A DNA stretch of 25,826 nt, taken from contig CANHOY010000004.1 of assembly GCA_947462495.1 (NCBI GenBank), positions 1 through 25,826 on the forward strand, in the 5' to 3' direction. The position numbers and the translations under genes were made by a program. The notes below the pieces were generated by a model. The model did no database searches. It saw only the letters and a list, made by a program, of their open reading frames with translations, and had not been told where the DNA came from. Shown here in pieces: positions 14,759-22,344 of the stretch (its first letter is position 1; the number at the start of each line of letters is the position of its first letter). The stretch comes from Bacteroidota bacterium. Its GTDB lineage: Bacteria > Bacteroidota > Bacteroidia > Chitinophagales > Chitinophagaceae.

Positions 14759-17320
14759 ATGAAAAAATATTTGATGTTATTTTTAGTGATCATTTTAGCG
14801 GTATCCAACTCTTTTGCTCAACCGGCGTTGCCTTCCAAAATTGTGGAGAAGGCAGATACTTCTAAAGCAGTGAGTAAAAAACCTACCCTCGCAGAAAAGG
14901 TAAAAGGGCAATCAAAAAATACCGGGCTATTTACCTTGTATCAAGATACTGCGGTGGGGAATGTTCAAATGTATATTAGGAAAGATCAACTTGGAAAAGA
15001 ATTTATTTATGAAAGTTTTTCAATAAGTGGTCCAACCACTTTATTCTTAAATCAGAGCATGCATCGCTCCAATTTAGTTTTTAAAATAAAAAAAGCATTT
15101 GATAAGATAGAATTTGAGATTGTAAATACAGGTTTATTTTATGATAAAAATAATCCAGTTAGCAAAAGTGCTAATGTAGACAAGCCAGAAGCAATTTTCT
15201 TTTCCGATAAGTTTATTCTTGAAGATTCTTTAGGTTATTTAGTCAATGCCGACGGATTGTTTTTAAGTGAAAAATTAGATCCAGTAAAACCTAATTTTCC
15301 TCCAGGACCAGCTTCTGCCAATATTTTTAATTTAGGAAACTTAAATCTAGCTAAATCTAAATATGCGCATTTGCGTTCTTTTAGTGATAATACTGATGTA
15401 GTAGTAGATCTTTCTTATGACAATCCGAATACAACCAATGATGGAGGTCCTGATGTAGCAGATCCTCGTTATGTTAGAGTGCGCATGCAACATAGTTTCA
15501 TTGCCATGCCCAACAATAATTTTGTTTCAAGAAAAGATGATCCTAGAGTTGGTTATTTTATGTCTGAACGTAACGACCAAACTAGTATAAGCCCAACTCC
15601 CTATAAAGACATGATTCATCGTTGGGATTTGCAGAAAAAAGAGCCTGCTGCAGCAATGAGTGAACCCGTTACACCTTTGGTGTATTGGATTGAAAATACC
15701 ACGCCTTTAGAATACAGACAAATTGTATATGAATCAGGAATGAAGTGGAATGAAGCCTTTGAAAAAGCAGGCTTTAAAAATGCACTTGAAATGAAAATCA
15801 TGCCTGATACGGCTACTTGGGATCCTGCTGACATTCATTACAATGTAATTAGATGGGTGGCTTCTTCACAACCTTCTTATGGTGCCATCGGGCCAAGCTT
15901 TGTTAACCCAAGGACTGGACAAATATTAGGCGCAGATATTACTGTTGAATGGTTTTCAGGAAGTGCCACACCAATTAACGATGAATTATATAATAGTTCC
16001 AATGCAGTTCCTCTTTCTACATCGAATATTCCACATTTGGTAATGAAAGATAATTGCAACCTAGCGAATGAATTGAAAGCGCAATATAGTGCAGGGCTTA
16101 CCGTATTAGAAGTAAATGAAGCCACTCCAGCTGAAATAAAATTAATGCACAAGCAATTTTTGACTTACTTAATTATGCATGAAATGGGACATACATTAGG
16201 TCTAAATCACAATATGAAAAGTAGTCAAATGTTGTCTCCTAGTGAAGTGAATAATACGACTATTACGCATAGTATTGGTACCATGGGTTCTGTGATGGAT
16301 TACCCTGCTATTAACATTGCATTAGATAAAACAAAACAAGGAGATTTTTATACCACTAAAGCAGGACCCTATGATTTATGGGCTATAGAGTTTGGGTATA
16401 GACCATTTAAAGGGGATGAAGAAGAAGCTGGTTTAAATAAAATCTTATCAAGAAGTACAGAACCTTATTTAGCTTTTGGCAATGATGGGGATGATATGCG
16501 TGCTCCCGGTTCAGGTATTGATCCAAGAATTAACACCAATGATTTTACAAACGATGCTATAGCCTATGCTGAAGACCGTTTTAAAATTGTAAATAATTTA
16601 ATGGGTAAGTTGGTGACCAAGTATTCTAAAACTGGAAAATCCTATGCGGAATTAAGAACGAGATATGGCAGTCTTTTAGGCCAAAGAAGAAATATGATTG
16701 CTGCAGTGAGTCGCTATATTGGTGGTATCTATATAGACCGTTCTTTCCCAGAACAAAAATCATCTGAGAAGCCTTATACACCTGCCCCTTTTGCTATTCA
16801 GAAAAAAGCAATGGCCTCTTTGGGAAAATATGTTTTTGCACCAGATGCTTTTGCTTCAGACGCGAAAGTGTTTCCTTATTTACAAATACAACGCAGAGGA
16901 TTTAATCAAGGTAGAGGTGAGGATTACAAAGCCACCGCTAGTTTAAATGCATTATCAACCACCGCATTGGATCAAATTTTACATCCAGCCACTTTGCAAA
17001 GAATAACTAATACAAGATTGTATGGTAATGAGTATGCTACTGCTGATGTAATGAATGATTTGGTAAAAAATATATTTGATGCAGATATCAATGGAAATGT
17101 AAATGTGTACAGACAATACTTACAAAATTCATTTGTAAAAATGAATATTCAATTGCTGGCAGATAATTCAGGATTGGATCAGGTTTCCAAATCGGCTGTG
17201 TATTATACTTTGAAAAAATTAAAATCTAAATTGGCTAATGCCAATATGGGTAATGAAGAAACGAAAGCGCATAGAGCGACGCTAATTTTTTCAATTGAAA
17301 AGGCGTTAAAAACTAGTTAA
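14759..17320 (+). CDS. Secreted zinc-dependent metalloprotease, DUF5118/DUF5117 type
   Basis: An 853-residue protein with a signal peptide (MLFLVIILAVSNSFAQ). It is followed by a short DUF5118-like segment (about 50-100), a DUF5117-like domain including FISMSFIA-type text such as YVRVRMQHSFIAMPNNNF and GYFMSERND, and a gluzincin/metzincin-like catalytic domain. The zinc motif is HEMGHTLGLNHN with His474, Glu475, His478 and His484; a Met-turn-like GSVMDYP has Met513. The C-terminal half is helical. This matches the large secreted metalloproteases common in Bacteroidota, whose substrates are mostly unknown. A periplasmic or outer-surface location is likely. No partner gene is adjacent on the same strand, and a terminator follows. 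Confidence 0.92.
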   Translation: MKKYLMLFLVIILAVSNSFAQPALPSKIVEKADTSKAVSKKPTLAEKVKGQSKNTGLFTLYQDTAVGNVQMYIRKDQLGKEFIYESFSISGPTTLFLNQSMHRSNLVFKIKKAFDKIEFEIVNTGLFYDKNNPVSKSANVDKPEAIFFSDKFILEDSLGYLVNADGLFLSEKLDPVKPNFPPGPASANIFNLGNLNLAKSKYAHLRSFSDNTDVVVDLSYDNPNTTNDGGPDVADPRYVRVRMQHSFIAMPNNNFVSRKDDPRVGYFMSERNDQTSISPTPYKDMIHRWDLQKKEPAAAMSEPVTPLVYWIENTTPLEYRQIVYESGMKWNEAFEKAGFKNALEMKIMPDTATWDPADIHYNVIRWVASSQPSYGAIGPSFVNPRTGQILGADITVEWFSGSATPINDELYNSSNAVPLSTSNIPHLVMKDNCNLANELKAQYSAGLTVLEVNEATPAEIKLMHKQFLTYLIMHEMGHTLGLNHNMKSSQMLSPSEVNNTTITHSIGTMGSVMDYPAINIALDKTKQGDFYTTKAGPYDLWAIEFGYRPFKGDEEEAGLNKILSRSTEPYLAFGNDGDDMRAPGSGIDPRINTNDFTNDAIAYAEDRFKIVNNLMGKLVTKYSKTGKSYAELRTRYGSLLGQRRNMIAAVSRYIGGIYIDRSFPEQKSSEKPYTPAPFAIQKKAMASLGKYVFAPDAFASDAKVFPYLQIQRRGFNQGRGEDYKATASLNALSTTALDQILHPATLQRITNTRLYGNEYATADVMNDLVKNIFDADINGNVNVYRQYLQNSFVKMNIQLLADNSGLDQVSKSAVYYTLKKLKSKLANANMGNEETKAHRATLIFSIEKALKTS

Positions 17321-17362
17321 TTGCAGGCTTCTGCTACATTTTAGTATATTCGCAATACGAAT

Positions 17363-17397
17363 AAAAAAAAGACCGCTATTAGAGCGGTCTTTTTTTT
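17363..17397. terminator. Bidirectional intrinsic terminator
   Basis: The stem GACCGCT (17371-17377) and AGCGGTC (17383-17389) has a 5-base loop and is flanked by eight A on the left and eight T on the right, so it works for both strands. It ends the metalloprotease transcript and the convergent nitroreductase transcript. Its T tract overlaps the nitroreductase stop codon by two bases. Confidence 0.92.
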
Positions 17398-18118
17398 ATC
17401 TTTCAAATACGACTTCTTCGTAAGGCACTCTAAATCTAGGACCCCAAACACCTTGTTCTGTTCCTTTACCTACACCTATAATCATATTAATTTCAGCTCC
17501 TGCAGGGAGTTGTAATGCTTTTTTTACCCTTACTTCATCAAATCCTTCCATGGGGCAAGACTCAAATCCTTCAGCAGTTATAGATAACATAAATGTTTGT
17601 GCTGCCAATGCGCAAGATTTATGTACCGTAATTCTTTGATCTGCTTTTCCACCCATTCGAATAAAGGGTTTGGTAAGCCCCATAAAAAAACTAATGCATC
17701 TTCTTACAAAAGCAAATACCCCAAATATATCTGAACGGTAAGCTAGGGGCATCAGTTTCCCATAATAATCAAGACCTCTTTTTTGAAGTTTGTTGGGTTC
17801 TCCTTGTATGCCTGCTTTTAAGCGGTCATAATTCCATTTTGCTCTTTTTTGCCATAAATCTTTTCTAGTTACAAAAACCACAATTTGCTTGGCCGTTTTA
17901 GCTGCAGATTGTCCTAGGCACAATGCTTCATATTTACTTTTTTCTGCTTCACTTTTAATCCAATAAAATTCCCAAAGTTGCATATTGCTACTATTGGGGG
18001 ATAAAATAGCCCGTTCCAAGCTTTTTTTAATGACTTCATCTGGCACTTCAACCAGGGGATCAAATTTTCTATTAGACCTTCTTTTGTTAATAATTTCTTG
18101 AAATTGGCTTGAATGCAT
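17396..18118 (-). CDS. Nitroreductase-family FMN oxidoreductase
   Basis: A 240-residue cytoplasmic flavoprotein. The FMN-phosphate-binding start INKRRSNRKFDP (Arg13, Arg14, Ser15) and the NSSNMQLWEF motif (about 42-51) are typical of the nitroreductase family. The C-terminal part has the usual helix LAAQTFMLSITAEGFESCPMEGFD and a GVGKG-like turn. The middle (about 95-155) carries an insertion with a hydrophobic, basic stretch around FVRRCISFFMGLTKPFIR that may cover the flavin. Family members reduce nitro compounds, quinones or enones with NAD(P)H, or dehalogenate; the specific substrate here is not evident. It is transcribed away from the serine hydrolase gene, with a 111-bp divergent spacer. 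Confidence 0.9.
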   Translation of the reverse strand: MHSSQFQEIINKRRSNRKFDPLVEVPDEVIKKSLERAILSPNSSNMQLWEFYWIKSEAEKSKYEALCLGQSAAKTAKQIVVFVTRKDLWQKRAKWNYDRLKAGIQGEPNKLQKRGLDYYGKLMPLAYRSDIFGVFAFVRRCISFFMGLTKPFIRMGGKADQRITVHKSCALAAQTFMLSITAEGFESCPMEGFDEVRVKKALQLPAGAEINMIIGVGKGTEQGVWGPRFRVPYEEVVFER

Positions 18119-18161
18119 TTTATTTTAATTATTTTATTTTAAATTTAGTGTACGATTGGCT

Positions 18162-18194
18162 CAACTAAATAACAGGTTTTATTAGATTTAGTTG
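18162..18194. promoter_or_regulatory. Inverted repeat in the divergent nitroreductase/hydrolase spacer
   Basis: CAACTAAAT (18162-18170) and ATTTAGTTG (18186-18194) are exact 9-bp reverse complements separated by 15 bases, with centres 24 bases (somewhat over two helical turns) apart. They lie between two divergent start codons. This is a plausible dimeric regulator site that could serve both genes. No matching regulator gene is in the window. Confidence 0.4.
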
Positions 18195-18229
18195 TAGCAG
18201 CTTGCAAATAAAACTAAAATTTCGCTTTT

Positions 18230-19378
18230 ATGCTAAAAAAAATCATACTAGGCCTTACTTTAATTATTATTATAATAGGAGGGTTATCTTTTACGCCACA
18301 ATTTTCACACTTAAAAAACTTTGTAATTTGGGGTAAGCATTCCATTCATGACTATAAAACACATCCAACCCGTTTAGTAGCAAGTGGAAATACACCTCAA
18401 TTTTGGCCCTTGGATTCGAATTACAATAAAGGGGTTATCCCAGATTCAATAATGAAAATTATCGATTCAAATGACACCCATGCATTTCTTGTTTTTCAAG
18501 ATGGGAAATTATTATATGAAAAATATTGGGATGGCTATACCCCTAAAACTTTGAGTGGTTCTTTTTCAGCGGCCAAAAGCATGATTTCTTTATTAATTGG
18601 CATAGCATTGGAAGAAGGCAAAATAAAATCATTGGATGAGCCAGTGGGTAATTATGTCCCACACTTTAAAACCAATGGCTTAGAAAAAGTGCGCATTAAA
18701 GATTTATTAACCATGAGCTCAGGTACCAATTATGTTGAATCTGACTTAGGATATTTTAGTTTAAATGCATCCGCCTATTATGGAGATGATGAACAATATT
18801 TAATCGATCAATTAAAATATAAAGAACCTGCTGGTTCTACTTGGCAATATCGTAGCGCTGATACCCAAGTATTAGGCTTTATTGTAGAAAAAGCTTTTGG
18901 AGAAAATATTTCAAGCCTAGTAAGTGAGCGTTTTATGAAACCGATGGGGGCAGAAGCAGATGCTTTATGGCTTTTAGATGGAGACAAAAAGCATGAAAAA
19001 GCATTTTGTTGTTTTAATGGCGTTGCACGAGACTATGCCAGATTTGGTCAATTGGTTTTGAATGATGGGAAGTGGGGCGAAAAGCAAATTGTTTCTAAAA
19101 ATTACATACAAGCGGCTACTTCTCCTGCATCCTATTTAAAAGATACCTATGAAAATAATAACCCTGTAGATTTTTATGGATATCAATATTGGATATTCAA
19201 TCATAAGGGTTTAAAAGTGGCTGAACAAAATGGTTTGTTTGGGCAATACGTTTTTATTATTAAAGAAAAAAACGCGGTGGTAGTAAGATTGGGAGAATCA
19301 AAAGTAATCAAGCCCATACATCATTTTCAACCTGAGAATTTTTCTTATATCGACGCCGCCTTATCTGTATTAAAATAA
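18230..19378 (+). CDS. Membrane-anchored serine hydrolase, class C beta-lactamase fold
   Basis: A 382-residue protein with an N-terminal hydrophobic segment (IILGLTLIIIIIGGLSF) that is a signal anchor or uncleaved signal. The catalytic domain has the SxxK motif FSAAKS with Ser113 and Lys116, and the tyrosine motif QYRSADTQVLGF with Tyr207. It resembles 6-aminohexanoate-dimer hydrolase/EstB-type esterases more than true AmpC enzymes: the KLLTMSSGTNYVES-like stretch and YGYQYWIFNHKG near the C-terminus are typical of that branch. The reaction could be ester or amide hydrolysis. I would not call it an antibiotic-resistance gene. A terminator follows 20 bases after the stop. Confidence 0.9.
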   Translation: MLKKIILGLTLIIIIIGGLSFTPQFSHLKNFVIWGKHSIHDYKTHPTRLVASGNTPQFWPLDSNYNKGVIPDSIMKIIDSNDTHAFLVFQDGKLLYEKYWDGYTPKTLSGSFSAAKSMISLLIGIALEEGKIKSLDEPVGNYVPHFKTNGLEKVRIKDLLTMSSGTNYVESDLGYFSLNASAYYGDDEQYLIDQLKYKEPAGSTWQYRSADTQVLGFIVEKAFGENISSLVSERFMKPMGAEADALWLLDGDKKHEKAFCCFNGVARDYARFGQLVLNDGKWGEKQIVSKNYIQAATSPASYLKDTYENNNPVDFYGYQYWIFNHKGLKVAEQNGLFGQYVFIIKEKNAVVVRLGESKVIKPIHHFQPENFSYIDAALSVLK

Positions 19379-19397
19379 ATTGGATAGTAGCTAAACT

Positions 19398-19431
19398 AAA
19401 AAAGCCCCCTGGTTGTTCAGAGGGCTTTTTT
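19398..19431. terminator. Bidirectional intrinsic terminator
   Basis: AAAAAAGCCCCCT and AGAGGGCTTTTTT flank an 8-base loop, with one mismatch on the plus transcript that becomes a G-U wobble on the minus transcript. A and T tracts on the two sides let it serve the serine hydrolase from the left and the small membrane protein gene from the right. Confidence 0.88.
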
Positions 19432-19458
19432 AATATGGTAAATTTGAATGAGATTAAT

Positions 19459-19611
19459 TTAAAATAAATCCATTGCTTTTGCAAAATAAGTGAAAGTGCC
19501 TGGAAGAGCCAACCAGAAGAATTCTCTTTTAAAAATAATTAAGGCGACTAAAATTACAGTCCATGTAAAACAAATTGCCCAGTATTTTTTTGTGTTTTTT
19601 TGTGCTTCCAT
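19459..19611 (-). CDS. Small membrane protein, 50 residues
   Basis: A short complete reading frame, ATG at 19611 to TAA at 19459. It begins MEAQKNTKKYWAICFTW and continues with a hydrophobic stretch (WAICFTWTVILVALIIF, about 11-27), a basic-acidic KRE turn, and a second amphipathic or membrane segment (FFWLALPGTFTYFAKAM). The positive residues before the first helix suggest N-in topology. Three points support it as a real gene: a -7-like TATATTTG 44 bases upstream, a terminator placed 27 bases after the stop, and coherent amino-acid use. I do not recognise the family and assign no function. It is read in the same direction as the lipoprotein gene 66 bp upstream. Confidence 0.7.
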   Translation of the reverse strand: MEAQKNTKKYWAICFTWTVILVALIIFKREFFWLALPGTFTYFAKAMDLF

Positions 19612-19655
19612 TTTGCAGATAATATAAATTTTAAAGATGGTGTTTTATTCGAGTG

Positions 19656-19663
19656 CAAATATA
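19656..19663 (-). promoter_or_regulatory. Candidate -7 promoter element for the small membrane protein
   Basis: The minus strand reads TATATTTG within the 66-bp gap between the lipoprotein gene and the small membrane protein gene, 44 bases before its ATG. The same octamer at almost the same distance precedes the FG-GAP lipoprotein gene. No clear -33 TTTG is visible. Confidence 0.45.
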
Positions 19664-19677
19664 CATTTTTTTGTTTA

Positions 19678-20100
19678 TTATTTATCTGTGTAGGAATATT
19701 TTAAGTCTACTTTCCATCCTGATGGGGTATTAATGACTTTAATTTGATGGGGTACTTTATCTAATGAGCTTTGATAATTAATAATTGTTTGATGGTTATC
19801 CAAGGCCTTTATTTCATTAATTTGAATAGAGGCTTGCCTTAATTGTTGCCTTCCTTCTTTGTCTAATGCGAAATAGTCGGTGGAAATGTCTTTCAATAAG
19901 CTTTGATTCTCTGAACCCTCCAATAGGTAATAATTGGCTTTCTTGAAATCTCCTTGGTTACAGCTTTCTAAAAAATACCTACCTCCATCTAAAGCATTAT
20001 CTGCCATTTCGTTATTCGATAAATTACTACAGCCCCATTGGAGGAATATTAGAATGATAACCACTAAAGCCTTTATATTATTTTTACCCATCATACTCAA
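19678..20100 (-). CDS. Small NTF2-like (DUF4878-type) lipoprotein
   Basis: At most 140 residues. The N-terminus has a hydrophobic segment ending in FLQWGC, which makes Cys24 the probable lipidation site (Cys21 if the third ATG at 20091, giving MGKNNIKA, is the true start). The mature part, GGRYFLESCNQGDFKKANYYLL then alternating helix and strands ending PSGWKVDLKYSY, looks like the cone-shaped NTF2/DUF4878 fold seen in small Bacteroidota lipoproteins that monitor or bind unknown ligands. No catalytic residues are evident. It is divergent from the GH13 gene across a 96-bp spacer. The family assignment rests on pattern only. Confidence 0.75.
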   Translation of the reverse strand: MSMMGKNNIKALVVIILIFLQWGCSNLSNNEMADNALDGGRYFLESCNQGDFKKANYYLLEGSENQSLLKDISTDYFALDKEGRQQLRQASIQINEIKALDNHQTIINYQSSLDKVPHQIKVINTPSGWKVDLKYSYTDK

Positions 20101-20196
20101 AGTTAAGCCAAATTATAATTCCTTAAACCTTGTTTTTGTATAATTGGCATCTTGCTTGCTTTATATTAATTTTACATTTAATAAAATAGGTATACA

Positions 20197-21534
20197 ATGA
20201 AAAAGCTATTTCTATTGGTGGGTCTTTGCATAGTGATTCAATCAGAAGCGCAACAAAAGCATCCTACCTTTATGCAACAAGGCAATATTTATGAAGTAAA
20301 TATTCGCCAATATACACAAGAAGGAACCTTCAATGCTTTTGCTAAACACCTACCTAGGTTAAAAGCAATGGGCGTGCAAACGGTTTGGTTTATGCCCATT
20401 CAACCCATTTCAAAAATTGGCAGAAAGGGAACATTAGGTTCTTATTACGCGGTAGCCGATTATACTGGTATCAATCCAGAATTTGGAACCTTGCAAGATT
20501 TTAAAAAATTAGTCAATCAAGTGCATACATTAGGGATGAAGGCAATTATTGATTACGTCCCCAATCATAGTGGTGCAGATAATAAGTGGTTAACTACGCA
20601 TCCCGACTTTTATGAAAAAGATAGTTTAGGAAATCCAACTTTTACGGCTGATTGGTCAGATACCCGTGAATTGAATTTTGCCAATGTGGAGATGCAGGAT
20701 AGTATGATTAACTCTATGCGCTATTGGGTAAATAATACCAACATCGATGGTTTCAGAGTGGACGTTGCTTGGGGCGTACCTACCAGTTTCTGGTACAAGT
20801 GTATTGCTTCCTTAAAAAAAATTAAACCCTTGTTTTTTTTAGCTGAAGCAGATGATGCAGCATTGCATCCAGCAGGCTTTGATGCAACCTATACTTGGAG
20901 AGAATACAATATTTTTAAAGATATTGCTGCAGGACAGAAGGGAGTAACCGCATTAGATTCTATATTTAATGTGATTGATACTAGTTTTGTAAAGGGTGCT
21001 TGGCGCTTGTATTTTACCAGTAATCATGATGAAAATTCATGGAATAAAGCAGATTATGGAACCATGCCTGGAGCCATTCATGCACCCTTCGCCATTTTGT
21101 CTCAAACTTATCATAGAACCTTGCCCCTTATTTATAGTGGTCAAGAAGAACCAGTTTTAAGGCCCATTCAGTTTTTTGAAAAAGATCCGATGCCATTTAG
21201 TAAATACGAGCGTGCACCTTTTTATAGTACTTTATTGCACTTAAGACAATCCAATAAGGCATTTGGGGAGGCAGCAAAATTTAGCAGAATAAAAGTGAAT
21301 AACCCGAATGCTGTAATGGCTTATCAAAGAGTGGCTGAAAATGACCAAGTAGTAGTGGTATTAAATTTATCCAACCAAGCGAATCAGGTTCAATTAGAAT
21401 TAGAAAAAGGGTCAAATATTTATACAGATTTGTTTACAAAACAAAATGTTCAAAATATAAATCAGTTTGAATTGTTACCTTGGGGCTATAAAGTATTTGT
21501 TAAAACTAACCGGGTAGTTAAAGTGCAAAAATAA
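20197..21534 (+). CDS. Secreted GH13 alpha-amylase-family glycosidase
   Basis: A 445-residue enzyme with a signal peptide (KKLFLLVGLCIVIQSEAQ) and the GH13 TIM barrel. All four conserved regions are present: DYVPNHSG (region I), GFRVDVAW with nucleophile Asp189 (II), FFLAEAD with acid/base Glu217 (III) and FTSNHDEN with Asp278 (IV). The C-terminus ends in a short beta domain with VVVVLNLSNQANQVQLEL. It acts on alpha-glucans; whether it is an amylase, a cyclomaltodextrinase-like or a transferring enzyme cannot be told. Secretion suggests a periplasmic or extracellular role. Its stop codon is followed after 3 bp by the pyrF ATG, so the two are on one transcript although unrelated in function. 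Confidence 0.93.
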   Translation: MKKLFLLVGLCIVIQSEAQQKHPTFMQQGNIYEVNIRQYTQEGTFNAFAKHLPRLKAMGVQTVWFMPIQPISKIGRKGTLGSYYAVADYTGINPEFGTLQDFKKLVNQVHTLGMKAIIDYVPNHSGADNKWLTTHPDFYEKDSLGNPTFTADWSDTRELNFANVEMQDSMINSMRYWVNNTNIDGFRVDVAWGVPTSFWYKCIASLKKIKPLFFLAEADDAALHPAGFDATYTWREYNIFKDIAAGQKGVTALDSIFNVIDTSFVKGAWRLYFTSNHDENSWNKADYGTMPGAIHAPFAILSQTYHRTLPLIYSGQEEPVLRPIQFFEKDPMPFSKYERAPFYSTLLHLRQSNKAFGEAAKFSRIKVNNPNAVMAYQRVAENDQVVVVLNLSNQANQVQLELEKGSNIYTDLFTKQNVQNINQFELLPWGYKVFVKTNRVVKVQK

Positions 21535-21537
21535 AAT

Positions 21538-22344
21538 ATGACTAAAAAAGAGCTAGTTGACAGTATTAAAGCAAAGCAATCTTATTTATGTGTTGGGTTA
21601 GATACCGATTTAGATAAATTGCCAAAAGGGTTTCCCAAAACGGCGCAGGGGGTGATTGATTTTAATAAAGTAATTATTGATGCGACTGCTGAATATTGTG
21701 TAAGTTATAAAATCAATACTGCTTTTTATGAATCTCTAGGAGTAAAGGGTTGGCAAGCGATGGAGGAAACCTTAGCGCATATTCCAAGTACTCATTTTAC
21801 AATAGCCGATGCTAAAAGAGGAGACATTGGCAATACCTCCGCGCAATATGCGAAAACATTTTTTGAAGTGTTGCCTTTTGATGCCATTACGGTAGCTCCT
21901 TATATGGGTAAGGACAGTATTGATCCATTTTTAGGTTATACCAATAAGTGTACCATTGTGCTTGGCTTAACATCTAATATAGGCAGTCAAAACTTTGAAC
22001 AACAAAAATTAGCATCTGGTCAATTTTTATACGAATCAGTTTTAGAACAAGTAGCATCATGGGGTACAGCAGATCAAATAATGTTTGTGGTAGGAGCTAC
22101 TAAAGCAAAAGAATTGGAAAGCATAAGAAAAATTATTCCAGCACATTTTATATTAGTGCCAGGGGTGGGTGCGCAGGGAGGAAGTTTAGAAGAAGTTACT
22201 AAGTACGGGAAAAATAAAGAAATTGGATTATTAGTGAATGCAAGTAGGGCCATCATTTTTGCGAGCAGCGAAAATGACTTTGCTGAAAAAGCAGCCATGT
22301 CCGCAAAACAATATGCACAGGAAATGAAGTCCCTGTTAGTGTAA
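21538..22344 (+). CDS. pyrF: Orotidine 5'-phosphate decarboxylase, long (type 2) form
   Basis: A 268-residue cytoplasmic enzyme that converts OMP to UMP, the last step of de novo pyrimidine synthesis. The signature IADAKRGDIGNTSAQYA supplies the catalytic Asp91, Lys93 and Asp96; CVGLDTDLDKLP at the start and the phosphate-binding FILVPGVGAQGGSL near the end are also diagnostic. The length of about 270 residues fits the type 2 branch rather than the short E. coli type. It is translated directly after the GH13 gene (3-bp gap) and ends 9 bp inside the convergent symporter gene. Confidence 0.97.
   Translation: MTKKELVDSIKAKQSYLCVGLDTDLDKLPKGFPKTAQGVIDFNKVIIDATAEYCVSYKINTAFYESLGVKGWQAMEETLAHIPSTHFTIADAKRGDIGNTSAQYAKTFFEVLPFDAITVAPYMGKDSIDPFLGYTNKCTIVLGLTSNIGSQNFEQQKLASGQFLYESVLEQVASWGTADQIMFVVGATKAKELESIRKIIPAHFILVPGVGAQGGSLEEVTKYGKNKEIGLLVNASRAIIFASSENDFAEKAAMSAKQYAQEMKSLLV

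Noticed and set aside
18230..19378. Antibiotic-resistance beta-lactamase
   Set aside because: It has the SxxK fold, but its Tyr-Arg-Ser motif and C-terminal sequence resemble esterase/6-aminohexanoate-dimer hydrolase relatives; nothing indicates beta-lactam hydrolysis.
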